From assembly GCA_031213475.1 (NCBI GenBank), contig JARUPZ010000036.1:248001-312000 (forward strand): a stretch of DNA of 64,000 bases, written 5' to 3'. Source of the DNA: Nereocystis luetkeana. Lineage: Eukaryota > Sar > Phaeophyceae > Laminariales > Laminariaceae. Below are positions 1 to 10,705 of this stretch, piece after piece (positions within the stretch are counted from its first letter, which is position 1; every line of letters begins with the position of its first letter). The notes below the pieces were generated by a model that saw only the letters and a list, made by a program, of their open reading frames with translations, was not told where the DNA came from and made no database searches. Both the position numbers and the translations under genes were made by a program.

Positions 1-2989
1 TATGATATGATACATGCTGTGTCGTTCTAGCCGTGACTGCATAGAAATAACGTGTGCTGTCGGTGGAATGCATCAGGTATGATGACGGTAGAAAGGAGAT
101 AACATATACCTGGTAAGACACAAGACACAGCAGGTACCTGGTAAGACACAAGACACAGCAGGACCCACCAGTGCACCAGTACAGAGGAAGTACGAGTACT
201 TACGTATGCACCAGGTCACCATGTACTCGTACCACGTGCAAGTACGTGTACTCATACAGCAGCACGTCTCGTATGCACGAGTACTGCTGCACGTGTGAGT
301 GAGCAGACTGCGGAAAGTAGCAGCAGTATGAGTACGAGTAGCGTTCGAAATGTTACTGCCGTTGTTGCAGGGTTCCAAATCGTTATCGTTCCACTCCACC
401 GGGTGTATCACCTACCAGGTACCCAATATCCTCGCACGTACGCAACGCGGTGGACGGGAAGACGGGAAGCTCCCTCTGGATGACAGTATAGCGCGAACCT
501 ACCTGGGCCTTTCGGAAGCGCCAAGCGATGCCGAACGCAGTACTCGTACGAACAGCAGCAGTGCCGTCCTGTGATGAATCTGTCCTACTGGAAGGAAGAG
601 TGGAAACAAGCTCTACTCCTGACCCTTGCACCTCTCGCGGTGGCGGCTGTTTTTCCTCGCTTTCGACGCGAACGAAGCCACGGGGCCCTCCATAGAGGCT
701 TTGGCCTTGAGCCGAAACCATGTCTCGATTTCTTGCCGCCTGGCGGTGTTTTCGGTGTGGCTGTGGATGGATGCGCGCTCACACTGCGGTACACTCCTGC
801 TCAGGAGCACACTAAAGGTGGTGTTGGCCCGGGGTTTCCGTTGGGGTAAATCGCATGTTTTAGAATAAAAATGAAACTGAAAAACGGGGAAACGGCCGTC
901 GACAACAAAATGCAACCGGAGCTAGCTGCTGACACAACGGTCACTCACCACGCGAAACGACCCAAATGTTGTGTATGTGGTGTATGTGCTCTCCTCTTCA
1001 TGCGCGCACACGTCAATTGCGTGGCAAACAAATGGCTCCCCACTACTCTCCATCTTCCGGAGTTGATTGACACCCTGCACCAGAGTGGTGCACCGGCATC
1101 GAGCTCACCAGGTACTTTCTGCAGCACTGCAGCAGCAGCAGTAGTTTTCTGCATACCAGGTACCAGGTAGTGGGTACCTGGTAAGTACTACCATACTGAC
1201 GTTGTATCGTACATGCATGGTGTGCCAAACTATACATCAGTAGTACGAGTAAGATAATAATAAAATGTTTAGCGTTGCCAGAGGTGGCACAGAACCGCTA
1301 ATCTGTACATACAGCACAGCAAGTACTATTAATACTGTACTGCTTGCTGTGTATTAACACCTGGTATACGTATATAGGGGTGTGGATTAACTCTCGAGCC
1401 ATTACGATTGCAGCGTTTTACTTTCAGTTTCACGTTCCAACTCTTTATATTACCTTCTTTTCTTTGTCAACAATCTTGGACTGAATCATGAGATAATCTC
1501 CTTGATTGAACCTACAACAACAACTCGTCGTACACACCGCTGTGGGTACGTCGAATTGCTGCTGCTACTATTAATACTGCTGTTTGTTCTGTAAATAAAT
1601 ATACGAAGTATGTAATTTATATGATTTGGCGTGAGTTAGCTATACATTCTATGGAAATCGGCGAGCAGTGTGGGAATGCTGATTCACCCTATACGCGACA
1701 AAAAACGAAGGCACGTACCGGGGGGGGAAAGGGACGACCCCTCTGTGACGACGGCTTGTCCAGAAAGCCGCTGTGAGGGTAGGTTTAGCAGTCTGGGAGA
1801 AGTACCAGCTACGCAAGAAAAAGTGGAAGTAAAAAATATGGCACCAGTCGCCATGATGACATGACAAAAACGCACTACTGCTTGCTGCGGCTGATGCAGT
1901 TAGTTGCCGTGCCGTATACCGGTGATATGATTGTCTCCCATCCTATATATATATATATATCCAAACGGCTCCTTATACTCTCATTATTAATAGTGTTGTT
2001 GTATCGTTGCAACAATGTTGTAATAATGTGTTATTTTTTGTACGGTAGTACTTTTGTTGCTGTCGACATATAATTTCGGACGAAACAGACGACACCACAA
2101 AAAAATGAAAGTAAAAGTCACTAAACGCGCACTACACGCACCTCTCTTGCGCCTCTCTCTCTTTTTTTGCACGCGCGCGTCTTGGATCAATGTTTCTTTT
2201 TCGTGCGTAGGGCGCGCTGTGCGTGCTACGCAAGTACACTGATCAGATGTAAGTAAGTACAGCAAGGGCCACTCCTAACGAACAAAAAAAAAACGCGATT
2301 GGCTGCTAGCGTCGTGGGGGGGAGGGATGGTGGGTCGATGGCAAGGAAGGGGGCAGTGAAGGAACGCCTGCTCCAAATCGTCTCGGTGACCACACAGGTC
2401 GCCATTTTGAGGACGATGTCGAGGTTCAAGCTCCAGCTTAGGGACCGCCGAGAAAGAAGAAGGAACAGGGGGGGGAGGGACGACAGACCCACACCGATGG
2501 CGTGGGGATGGAGCTTGGATGCAGCTTAGGATTTAAGAATAGAACGTGATGAGAAGGAAGGAGCAAAGACAGCAAAAACAGTAGACAAGCCGAAAGTTGG
2601 CACAGAAGGGAGGTAGACCTGGTGCATGTGGGTTTCCTTTTGTTTCCGAGGTTTTCTTCTTTCGGGAAAGTTATGAGTGATCCATGTTGAAGATCATGCT
2701 GCACATTGTCGGATGATGGCAAGAGAAATAATAATTCATGAGGTTTAGGTCGTGAATATTCGCGTTTTTAGTTGTTGTGCATTATGACAAAAAAACACGA
2801 TTCAGACCTCTTTGACAACGGGAACGCGAACTTTGAAAAAAAAATCTTCTTTCAACTCGCCGACCTCCTACCGAATGCCAAACCCCTGCTCGTACACGCA
2901 CGAGTGGAGTACTACATGGCAGTATATTGTCTTCTTCCTCGCAGTTTCAACCCTTCGAAGCCTGACAGTGTCTCCCCAGGTCAAGGATG
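1..2989. other. Gene-poor left flank
   Basis: No gene with supportable exon structure is visible here. A 30 bp unit beginning CCTGGTAAGACACAAGACAC is tandemly duplicated near 107-165. Copies of the TACCWGGTA near-palindrome sit near 107, 135, 411 and 1159-1180, and TATTAATA palindromes near 1326, 1569 and 1985. A GC-richer patch at about 560-850 keeps several frames open on both strands; the minus-strand reading between 613 and about 800 looks mildly protein-like, but no splice sites or homology support a gene. A short (TA)n tract lies near 1945-1962. Confidence 0.5.
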
Positions 2990-3243
2990 TGATACTGCCT
3001 TAAATGAGGCTGAAAGCCCGGTAATTACCTGGGTTCAAGTATTGAGATCTTATTTGTAGTACTTGGGAGGCGTTTCCCAGCGAGGCATGAAATCGGCTCT
3101 TAGTCTCCGCGTGCATGAAATGATTAAAGCTGATCTTCTATCTCTAAGCAAATAACACACGTACGTGAGTACCAATCAATGAGTATCGACTTGATAGGCA
3201 AACCTGCCCAGGGATATAAAGTGTCCCGACCTTGATCTTAACA
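2990..3243 (+). repeat. Left direct repeat (putative 5' LTR)
   Basis: About 254 bp, clearly similar to 4515-4759 with several indels and substitutions. Shared landmarks are GAAAGCCCGGTAA, the block ending CTAAGCAAATAACACAC, GAGTATCGACTTGATAGGC and GGGATATAAAGTGTCCCGAC. The GATATAAAG stretch could act as a TATA-like promoter element inside the LTR. Divergence between the two copies implies an old insertion. Confidence 0.55.
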
Positions 3244-3433
3244 TATGGCAACGACGGTAGGACATGGGTCGTTGGTCGTGAGTTCGAACCTCATGTTCAC
3301 CATGAAATCGCTTTTAAAAAAAAAGTGAATTTCCTCATGTCAAGAATCTGAAAAAAAAAGTTCTGGATCCCCAAAAGTTGAAACCGCGTGTTGGTGGCAC
3401 GTCGACCCGTATATCCGGTCCGTTCCAGGGGGG

Positions 3434-3513
3434 AAAATGTAATAAGGCTTAGATTGGGTAGGCGATTGGTTAACCTTTTACCAGTAGCCCAACGGACTAA
3501 GACCTTAACATAT
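3434..3513 (+). repeat. Related LTR-end-like segment, second copy at 53.9 kb
   Basis: This block ends CCTTAACATATGGCGTCGTC, mirroring the left LTR junction CTTAACATATGGCAACG at 3237-3252: an LTR-like end, then TA, then TGG. Its reverse complement recurs at 53936-54003, with the shared cores TAGTCCGTTGGGCTA and CCAATCGCCTACCCAA. I infer the 3' end of an LTR of a sister family followed by its primer-binding site. The TAGTCCGTTGGGCTA core also resembles a tRNA A box, so a tRNA-related origin is possible. Confidence 0.35.
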
Positions 3514-3585
3514 GGCGTCGTCAGCATCTCTCCGTTCACATGACTTGGAACCAGATGGCTGCGGGCACAGGAGACCGCAGCCACC

Positions 3586-4254
3586 ATGGACCTCGTGGTG
3601 AGCCTTCGGAAGGCGCATGATGCTTCACCCACCCCCATCTGCTGGCCTGATCCCCCCGCCGACCTCGCCCACCTCAGGAGCCAGGAGCGCTAAGGCCACC
3701 ATAGACACCAGCTCCCGGACGTGGGGCAGGGCTCTGGGCTGGCCCACGCCCTCTTCAACCGCCCCTCGGACGACCGGGTCCACCGGCACCCGTGAGTGGC
3801 CGATAGCTCTGGGGCCTGCGACAGCTCCCACCGCCGCGTTGGCGGCCGGGACCGCCGGCGCCCGAGCATTGGAGGGGACGGCAGGCCCCGCCGCAGCCCA
3901 GCTACAGATAACGGCAGCGGCACGTCTCGCCGAAACGGGGCTGGACGTCGGCGAAACAGGGGCCACAAGAAGGAGAGCTCGAATGACGGGCGCAACCGGA
4001 GATATCGCCCACGGGGATACGCTTCTCGTGCGAGTTCTTCCAGCTCCTCCACGGACGGCAGCGGCAAAGCCCCCATTCCCGAGGTCACGACCAGCTCCAA
4101 GAGGCATGTGGTCGGGGCTGGTCTGGGTAATCGGGCCACTTATTTGTTGCACAGGATGCGTTTCCAGAGATGTGGGTTGGGTTTGGGGGGTTCTTCGCGT
4201 CTTCCGTGTTTTTTTTCTTCTCGTTTTTGGTATTCACTTTTCGCTTTTCCATGA
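3586..4254 (+). pseudogene. Gag-like pseudogene inside the LTR element
   Basis: A GC-rich block (about 3515-4110) has an ATG at 3586 in good context (CCACCATGG), just downstream of the putative primer-binding site at about 3505. The frame is interrupted by TAA at 3691 and TGA at 3793, then stays open to 4254. Downstream of the second stop the translation is rich in Arg, Ser, Gly and Asn (for example RRNGAGRRRNRGHKKESS), as in the basic tail of retrotransposon Gag. No zinc knuckle or catalytic motif is seen. The opposite strand is also open for 175 codons (3625-4152), which is common in GC-rich DNA, so the coding strand is inferred from position and composition. Confidence 0.35.
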
Positions 4255-4514
4255 AACTTTCTCACCCTCCCCCTCGTTGCGGTTGTCATGTCGATGGCTT
4301 TCGTAGACGATTTATCCCTGCCCCTTAGGGCTAGGCTTTCCTTACTTTTTTTTTTTACGTACCTTGTCGGCTTCGCTGACTCACCGTTCAGAGGTGTGGG
4401 AATCGGTTTTGACGAACCGCATCTTCGGCTCATGTTCTAGTTCGTGGAATCGGGGTTTCCATAAATTTCCCATAACTCTGCATATGTACGGCTCATCAGA
4501 GTGGGCTATTGTCA

Positions 4515-4759
4515 TGATACTGCCTTGAATGAGGCTGAAAGCCCGGTAATAACCTGGGTTCAAGCATTGGGATCGCATTTGTAGGACGTGGAAGGCGTTT
4601 CGTAGATGGAAAGCCAGGGGTTTTCCTAGCGAGGCATGAAAGGAATAAAGCTGATCTTCTTCTATCTCTAAGCAAATAACACACATGAGTACCAATGAGT
4701 ATCGACTTGATAGGCAAACCTGCCCAGGGATATAAAGTGTCCCGACCTTGATCTTAACA
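4515..4759 (+). repeat. Right direct repeat (putative 3' LTR)
   Basis: About 245 bp matching 2990-3243, starting TGATACTGCCTTGAATGAGG and ending GATCTTAACA. A short purine tract (CAGAGTGGG) lies just upstream, at best a weak polypurine tract. Sequence following the repeat (TCAACCAAC) does not repeat the base composition found left of 2990. Confidence 0.5.
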
Positions 4760-4899
4760 TCAACCAACTACAGCCGTCATCAACTCTATGGCCCTCTTGC
4801 AATATACCCTCTATTCGAGTATGCCAACGATTCGATACCTCCCCACAAACCCCTTTTCCTCCGTTCAATCTTTAACTTGAAAAAAATGTTGCCTTCAAG

Positions 4900-5110
4900 A
4901 AATAGTCGGAGATATTCTCGTATACCTCCACAGCCGCTGTCGGAAAACACAGGGAAAAAGGTTGTTTCTTTATAAATCAGCTCGTGCGACAACAGACCTT
5001 CGATCTCGACATAGACTCATATCCCATGGTCAACTCGCTTGGTGTCGGGCAAGGCCACAACGAGTGCAGATGACGGCCTCGAAGATATCACAGGTGGATC
5101 CATACCTCGT
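4900..5110 (+). repeat. Dispersed repeat, second copy near 51.4 kb
   Basis: This stretch matches 51330-51580 in the same orientation. Shared landmarks in order are CAGCTCGTGCGAC, CTCGATCTCGACATAGACTC, a diverged CAACYCRCTYGGT segment, and GATGACGGCCTCGAAGATATC followed by GGATCCAT. It begins about 140 bp right of the putative 3' LTR, and the second copy lies next to a SINE. Family unknown. Confidence 0.55.
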
Positions 5111-5129
5111 TGTTACATTGTGTTACCCA

Positions 5130-5783
5130 AATTTGCGTATTCTTCCTTTTTTTTCCCGATTCTTTTTTTTGCCTCCCCTAGGTCCGTCTGTCTCTGGCCT
5201 CTTTGTGTCGGTTTTGTCGTCCTTGACCCACCACCTGGACAACATAGTACGGCTGCTGGTTTATTGTTTGTAGTCGGTTTTTTGTCTCTAACACCTTTTT
5301 GTCTTCTTGCCTTCCGCCTCGTCTTCTTGAGACGTCCTTATGTTGGTCCATCAGCTGGACATACACTAGGACTGATCGTACCAGCAAACAGCAACCTTGT
5401 CCTCGGGACTCGGCCTGCGCCCTGAGCGCATGCTCCGCTTTCCTTGCCTTTTTGTCGTGCTTCGTTTCTTCTTTAAGTTCTCTCTACGTTTTTTGTTTTT
5501 GAGTTTACGTATATTATATTCCTGGTGTTATTTGGCTGCAAATGATACGGGATGGTATACCGCTGCTCGATAGTACCATTTCCCTTACGGATTGCACACG
5601 TGAGCATTCGGCTCCAGCCACAGGATGGTAAGCATCGGACCCTGTGCAAGGTGATGTTCTGGCCGTGCGCAGTATTTCGTACCAGGTGCTTATTAGTTTT
5701 CTCCCATCGAGATGCATTTTTGTTACAGCCTGTTTTGTGACCACAGTCAGGACTCCAGGGAAGGAAGTGGGCCAATGTGAGAA

Positions 5784-5819
<36 letters not shown>

Positions 5820-8215
5820 GGTCGAGGGAGGGGATAGCTACAATATCGACGGCGGCGATTGTTTTCGCCGCGCCGACGAGAGCGACGAAGTCGAGAGAGT
5901 GTAACGACGAAGAGGGGCACATAGGGGGGACGGGGGGGGGGGTACTCTTTTTTTGTTGCTTGCCTTAGTCATTTGACCATTGGCCACGCATCCCTTTCGA
6001 TACTGAGCACCGTTCCTACTCCTAATAGAGACACCTCCAACAGTTGGCTGCTCATTACGCTGGTTCCATATATTACATAGAAACCTTTTACTAGTCGTAT
6101 CCCTTTCCTGTTTCACGACCTGTGGCCACTTCTATCTCGTAAGATAGCGATCGTTTTCTCGCTATTAATTAGTGCACCAAAGTCCTCCATGCCACATTCG
6201 TCTATGTGTTTCATCTCTTCGAATACATCCTGTTCCTCCTTGTGCATTTCATATTATCCTACATTGTGAGTTCTACTCTCTATTGCTTTGCCACACGGGC
6301 GCATCTGTGCATATACTTCCTCCTCCTATCGGCTATGCTGGTATGCCTCTTTCTTTTTCTGGCAGGTCTAGGTCCCCTACACGAAATCGCAGATTCAGCG
6401 CTTTCGATAAGTCCATTCAATTTGGGCTGTGAAAATGCGTTTTCATTCCTATCCCTTCGCTGATTAACACGTTCATCTCTAAGGGTTTCTTCGACTTCTC
6501 CAAAGGTTGTTTCTTGGCGCTAGCATTTCCCTTCCTTCTATAATTTCTTCTATTTTTGTCTTGTATCTGCCAGACTTCTCCACGGACATCATGTCTTCTC
6601 GGTTTCCTCCTGTATCCTTCCGCATTTTCTCGACTACGCCAGGGGGGGGGGTTAGGATAACGACTAGTGACTGCACGATATCGGAGAGAAATAGCGTGGG
6701 GAGGGGGGGTCAGTAACAGCGATAGCGAGGTCTTTCTTGAAGATGTCAGGTAGCCTTATCCTGGCATTAGAGCAAGTGGAGAAATGGATAAATAGGAGGG
6801 GAAAGAAGACGACGATGTATCTAACAACAGGTATTCTTGACGGGCGGCTCAGTGCGCCCGGGAAGAGAAGAGGCACGAGCATGTACGAGTACATACGCCG
6901 GGAGAGAAGCCAATGACAGAGCGGAAAGCAAAAGAAGCGCAGATGGGGGTAAAAAGACTGATTGATCAGCCGAACGTTTTTCCTCGGAGACGGCAACACA
7001 GTGTTCACCCGCGAGAGTGTGCGCTGAAGAATTCGGCTGCCGATCGTGCGCATTCGCGGCCAGCCAGAGTGGTCGCGTTTTCGAAGCAAAATATTTAAGA
7101 ACCTGCTCGATTTTTGAAAGGGAAAACTTCAAAAAGAGCCAGAGTGAAGTAGAAAGTCAGAAATATATGCCCGGTAAGAAATTCCTCAGAAAAAATAACT
7201 CTATTTGTGTGTCGATCACATGGTGTCCTGTGGATCCGATGGGAGGAGTTCCCAGGCGAAAGCGCCTGGACTAATGTAATCTGTGTACACTAAAAATGTA
7301 GTTTACAAAGTGTTCCGCCGCTGCCGCCGCATGTGCATCGTCAATACACCTGGCACCCACTTAGGATACTTTTCCGGGTATTTTTATCTCACTACGAATA
7401 AATGTTTCAGTACGTAGTGTCAAAAGGAAAATCGTAGTCCCCAGTTTGCAAATCGTAATCCACAGCTCGGACTAAAACTGCTCCCGTACCGAGCGCGGAC
7501 GTGATCCCATTGGGCACCTTGCTCCCATTTGGTGGCGCAGGAATACAATAAACCCTCCACAGGATACACTGCCGGAGGCCGAGAGCGCGAAGCGAACCAC
7601 CGTTATAGGCCAGAGAGTGCTTCCAGGCCCGCAATCGGAACCAATCTCAACAACGACCCGGATATATATATATATATATCTTCTAAGTAACAGACAAATC
7701 TGAAAAATGGGAACGAAACAAAAAATGAGAACGGACGTTTTTTTTTAGAAAGCAAATCCATGTGTACAACTCCAAGAAAAAAAGTTGGCAGTCCTGTGGG
7801 GCTGTACAGCAGCCTTCGAATGAGCTGTCGTTCAGGCTGAAAGTCCTCGGCATCGCCGCGGTAGCCAGCATGTAGAGAAATCACAATAGAGCCAGCGTAT
7901 ATCGCTTTTTGCGCCCACCCGAAGGCACGAGATGGAGCATGACCGTTCTGACGAGCTCCTCTCACAGGGCTGGCCAAGGGGTTTCGCAGGATCATTTTGG
8001 TTATCTGATACACCACATGGTTCTGGAGATACGGCTTGGTTCTCATTTTAGGCTTCGTTCCCATTTTTCCGATTTGTCTGTTTAAGTCGTTGCCAAGAGG
8101 ACTTTTCGTTGTATGGGTCAGTCGACTCTGTTAGTATCCGTCAATACTATGATAGGAGGGTGGAGTTGCGGTACCCGGTATGCTCGCTCTACAGCTGGGG
8201 AAACGGTATGCCCGC
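5130..8215. other. Intergenic, pyrimidine-rich then mixed; no gene seen
   Basis: The first 400 bases are rich in T and C runs. An (ATC)13 microsatellite occupies about 5782-5820 and poly-G runs lie near 5930-5942 and 6642-6650. A (TA)n tract is at about 7664-7678. Open frames here are short, unsupported by splice signals, and in several cases read through the low-complexity tracts. Confidence 0.45.
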
Positions 8216-8217
8216 CA

Positions 8218-8415
8218 ACGGAGTGGTGGGGGATGTACGCGTGCCATGCATGGCCGTAGTCGTGTGACCATAGACCCTCGCATCCTTACAACGGGACAGA
8301 ACAGGTAGCGCTTTAACCGACCAGGCAGACATTGCTTGCCCCGAGCGCGAAGCGCCGTGAGGTATTGGGGGGGTCGCATGAAGGGTGAGCTGCAGCCTAC
8401 TGGAAGGGGGGGGGG
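8218..8415 (+). repeat. R3 family repeat, long copy
   Basis: Shares the block CATGCATGGCCGTAGTCGT, then ACCATAGACCCTCGCA, with copies at 22028-22120 and 22190-22378 (minus), 28396-28560 and 62765-62868. The long copies continue through a segment containing GCGCGAAGCGCCGTGAGG, then TCGCATGAAGGGTGAG, and are bounded by runs of G. The left edge carries a degenerate GGGGGATGTACGC where others have GGGGGTGTACTC. About 190 bp full length; mechanism of spread unknown. Confidence 0.6.
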
Positions 8416-8934
8416 GTGACAAATGCTGCGAAAGACCGGTGCGTGATGCAAAATGTACACTTGCGCATTTCACCCGTAGACGTGACACCCTCAGCGCTGA
8501 CCGATAACTTTGTGTCTTTTCTATTACAGAGTGTTTTTTCGCACCGCGGTACGAACATCATCCATGCATGTGCCGGGAACGTATAGCACGCTGATTGATG
8601 GTGTTTGACGCGAGTATGTCCGCGCGTTTTTTTACGCATCAACTGCGAAGAAAGCGGGGGCACTGTTAAAAATGCCGTGATAATTGTTACGTTGCAACAT
8701 ATCTGACTTTTGCTATTATTTGTAACAACAAAAAATCTCTCCATGGACCTGGTCGAAATGCCACAAAGTTGAGTCACCGACGACTGTGACGACGTACGAG
8801 GCATGGTATTTTTCAAGCGCATGGCGGCCCCAGTCCCTGTGCTCTTATCCTCGCCACCAAAATCAAAACAAGAAACGCATGATCTAAGTCACATATATAC
8901 GTCGAAAAAAATATTGAACCTGAGCTGTGCGTGC

Positions 8935-9615
8935 ACCTGTCTGTGTTGCACTCCCCACAAAAAAACTGATATTGCCAAAAGTCAGGACAACATGGACAAT
9001 GGATGCACGCCTGCCGCCTTTTTTTTTACGAGGACTTTTCGTTTTTCTGCCCTAGCTCCGAGCATTTCCAACGAGCCGAAATTTGGCAGACCGGATATGA
9101 GCTCCTTGGTGCACTCCCGTGAGTGTGTCGAAGCGACGGCACTCTTCGTGTCCTCCTTCGGGGTGGACCTTGTCGCTGAAGTTTGAAAATGTGGTTCCAG
9201 GCGCTTGAATTTGCGGTTTCTTGTACTTGTAGTTGAGTATTTTTTTTCTGCTGTAGAACAAACAGGAGGAACCCAGAAGCCCAGAAGTCGTCACGAGTAC
9301 GTTCCTCTTTCTCGTTCTACAGCAAAAAATATATATTTGGCTACAGTACAAGAAACCGCAAATTCAAACGCCTGGAACCACACTTTCAAACTTCAGCGAC
9401 CAGGTCCGCCCCGAAGGAGGACACGAAAAGTGCTGTCGCTTTGACACACTCACGGGAGTGCACCAAGGAGCTCATATCCGGTCTGCCGAATTTGGGCTCC
9501 ATGGAGCTAGAACAGAAAACGAAAAGTCCTCGTTTAAAAAAACGGCGGCAGACGTGCTTCCATTGGGTTTGTTGTCGGGGCTTTTTTGTGTTTTGTGGGC
9601 AGTGCAACAAAGGTG
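8935..9615. mobile_element. Foldback (long inverted repeat) element
   Basis: Two arms of about 300 bp are inverted: roughly 8935-9262 and 9312-9615, around a ~50 bp spacer. Matching pieces include GACCGGATATGAGCTCCTTG with its complement CAAGGAGCTCATATCCGGTC, and GAATTTGCGGTTTCTTGTAC with GTACAAGAAACCGCAAATTC. The outer ends also pair (TGCACTCCCCACAAAA against TTTTGTGGGCAGTGCA). No transposase frame is present. A short GGTGCACTCCCGTGAGTGTG stretch within each arm is itself partly palindromic. The transcript would fold into a near-continuous hairpin. Confidence 0.7.
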
Positions 9616-10705
9616 TGTGATGTTGATTTTGTTTTTCAAACTAATATTTGCAAGCTTAGTGTGATACTTCGAACGTGTAGTGCTGACATCACGCGTGCCG
9701 TCTCCAACTTTGAGTTGCAGCGTAAGGAGCACCAACAAGTCGGCCCTCTTACACACTAATATACATGAGACGTAACACCAGATATATTAAGACGACTGCT
9801 GAACTTTGTAATTGGCACGCAGGGGTACTAGAATGTATAGTAGATGGAACGTCTGCAGCCGGTCACGAAGTGGGACCCCGCACTGAAAAGAAAAACGCGT
9901 CTGTTCTAAAATCGTCGCTTTCAGAACCACAACCACGCCAAAATTTGCGCAGTTTTGTAGTTTCGGAGTAATGTATATCGCCGAAGAAAACTGCTCATGC
10001 GAATGGCAAGCGAGATAACTACTGTGATAACATAAATAATTTGCAACAGCGCCAATACCTTCGCAGCGAGCTCTTGGTGCGCGTGCAGTGTTCCAAAGTG
10101 AGAGCTCACAGTGCGTTACAAAACTGACCGATGGGACACACCACCAGAAGTCAAGGCAACAGCCGCCGCTACACCAACCCATCCGGGGGGAGACTACGTA
10201 TGAGTGAGCACCTCAGGCGACGAACCGATCGACGGTTATCGACGGTTGCACGCAGAAGTGTTCCCGCGACGAACCAATCGACGGTTACACGCGAAGGTTC
10301 CTTTTAGTTCATCCGCTCAGTCACCGTTCAATCCACCACTTGCCGCAACGAGAATACTTTTAGCAAAACTTACCGTAACCGAACCCTTGTCTCGTAAAAA
10401 CTCTACTTGGCGTCTGGCTTTGGTAATGTTTCCTTCCCCAGCCGTGTACCGTACTGCTTGCTGCATGTGAGTTGCCTTCTACCGTATGATACGACTACAA
10501 ACTACAAAGAGGTAAAAAAGCTGAGTTTTTGTTTTCACTAAACGCCAGCTCGAGAAAATTGCGTATGTCCTGAGCATGGATCTATTCGATAGAGTACTTC
10601 GGAACTACTCCAGGGGGAGACCACCTGTCAGCTAATCCTACATAAAACACTAAATGTTTTGGAGCAAGACGAGAGACCTCGAGACCTAGCGTCCTGTAGG
10701 GCACC
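9616..10705. other. Intergenic, 3' side of the plastid-targeted gene
   Basis: No gene seen. Near 10210-10310 the unit CGACGGTTATCGACGGTT and related CGACGAACCAATCGACGGTT recur a few times, a small irregular tandem repeat. The 3' untranslated region of the minus-strand gene should occupy the right part of this block. Confidence 0.4.

Larger units (their letters stand above)
2990..4759 (+). mobile_element. Small decayed LTR-type retroelement
   Basis: Two direct repeats of about 250 bp (2990-3243 and 4515-4759) begin TGATACTGCCTT and end GATCTTAACA, so they have the TG...CA ends typical of LTRs. Two bases after the left repeat comes TGGCAACGACGG, a plausible tRNA primer-binding site starting with TGG. 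The 1.27 kb between the repeats holds a second LTR-end-like piece and a broken gag-like frame. No reverse transcriptase or integrase is visible and flanking target duplications do not match, so this is either a TRIM-like non-autonomous element or a deleted and nested relic. Confidence 0.5.

Noticed and set aside
613-915. Minus-strand 100-codon frame as a gene
   Set aside because: Sequence is mildly protein-like (TARRQEIETWFRLKAKASME), but neighbouring frames are open too and no splice sites or homology were found.
3625-4152. 175-codon minus-strand frame
   Set aside because: Ala/Val/Pro-rich shadow in GC-rich DNA; the plus strand has a better start context and Gag-like basic tail.
5473-5968. 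Several overlapping open frames on both strands
   Set aside because: All pass through the (ATC)13 microsatellite, giving poly-Met, poly-Ile, poly-Ser or poly-Asp runs; no splice sites or natural sequence outside it.
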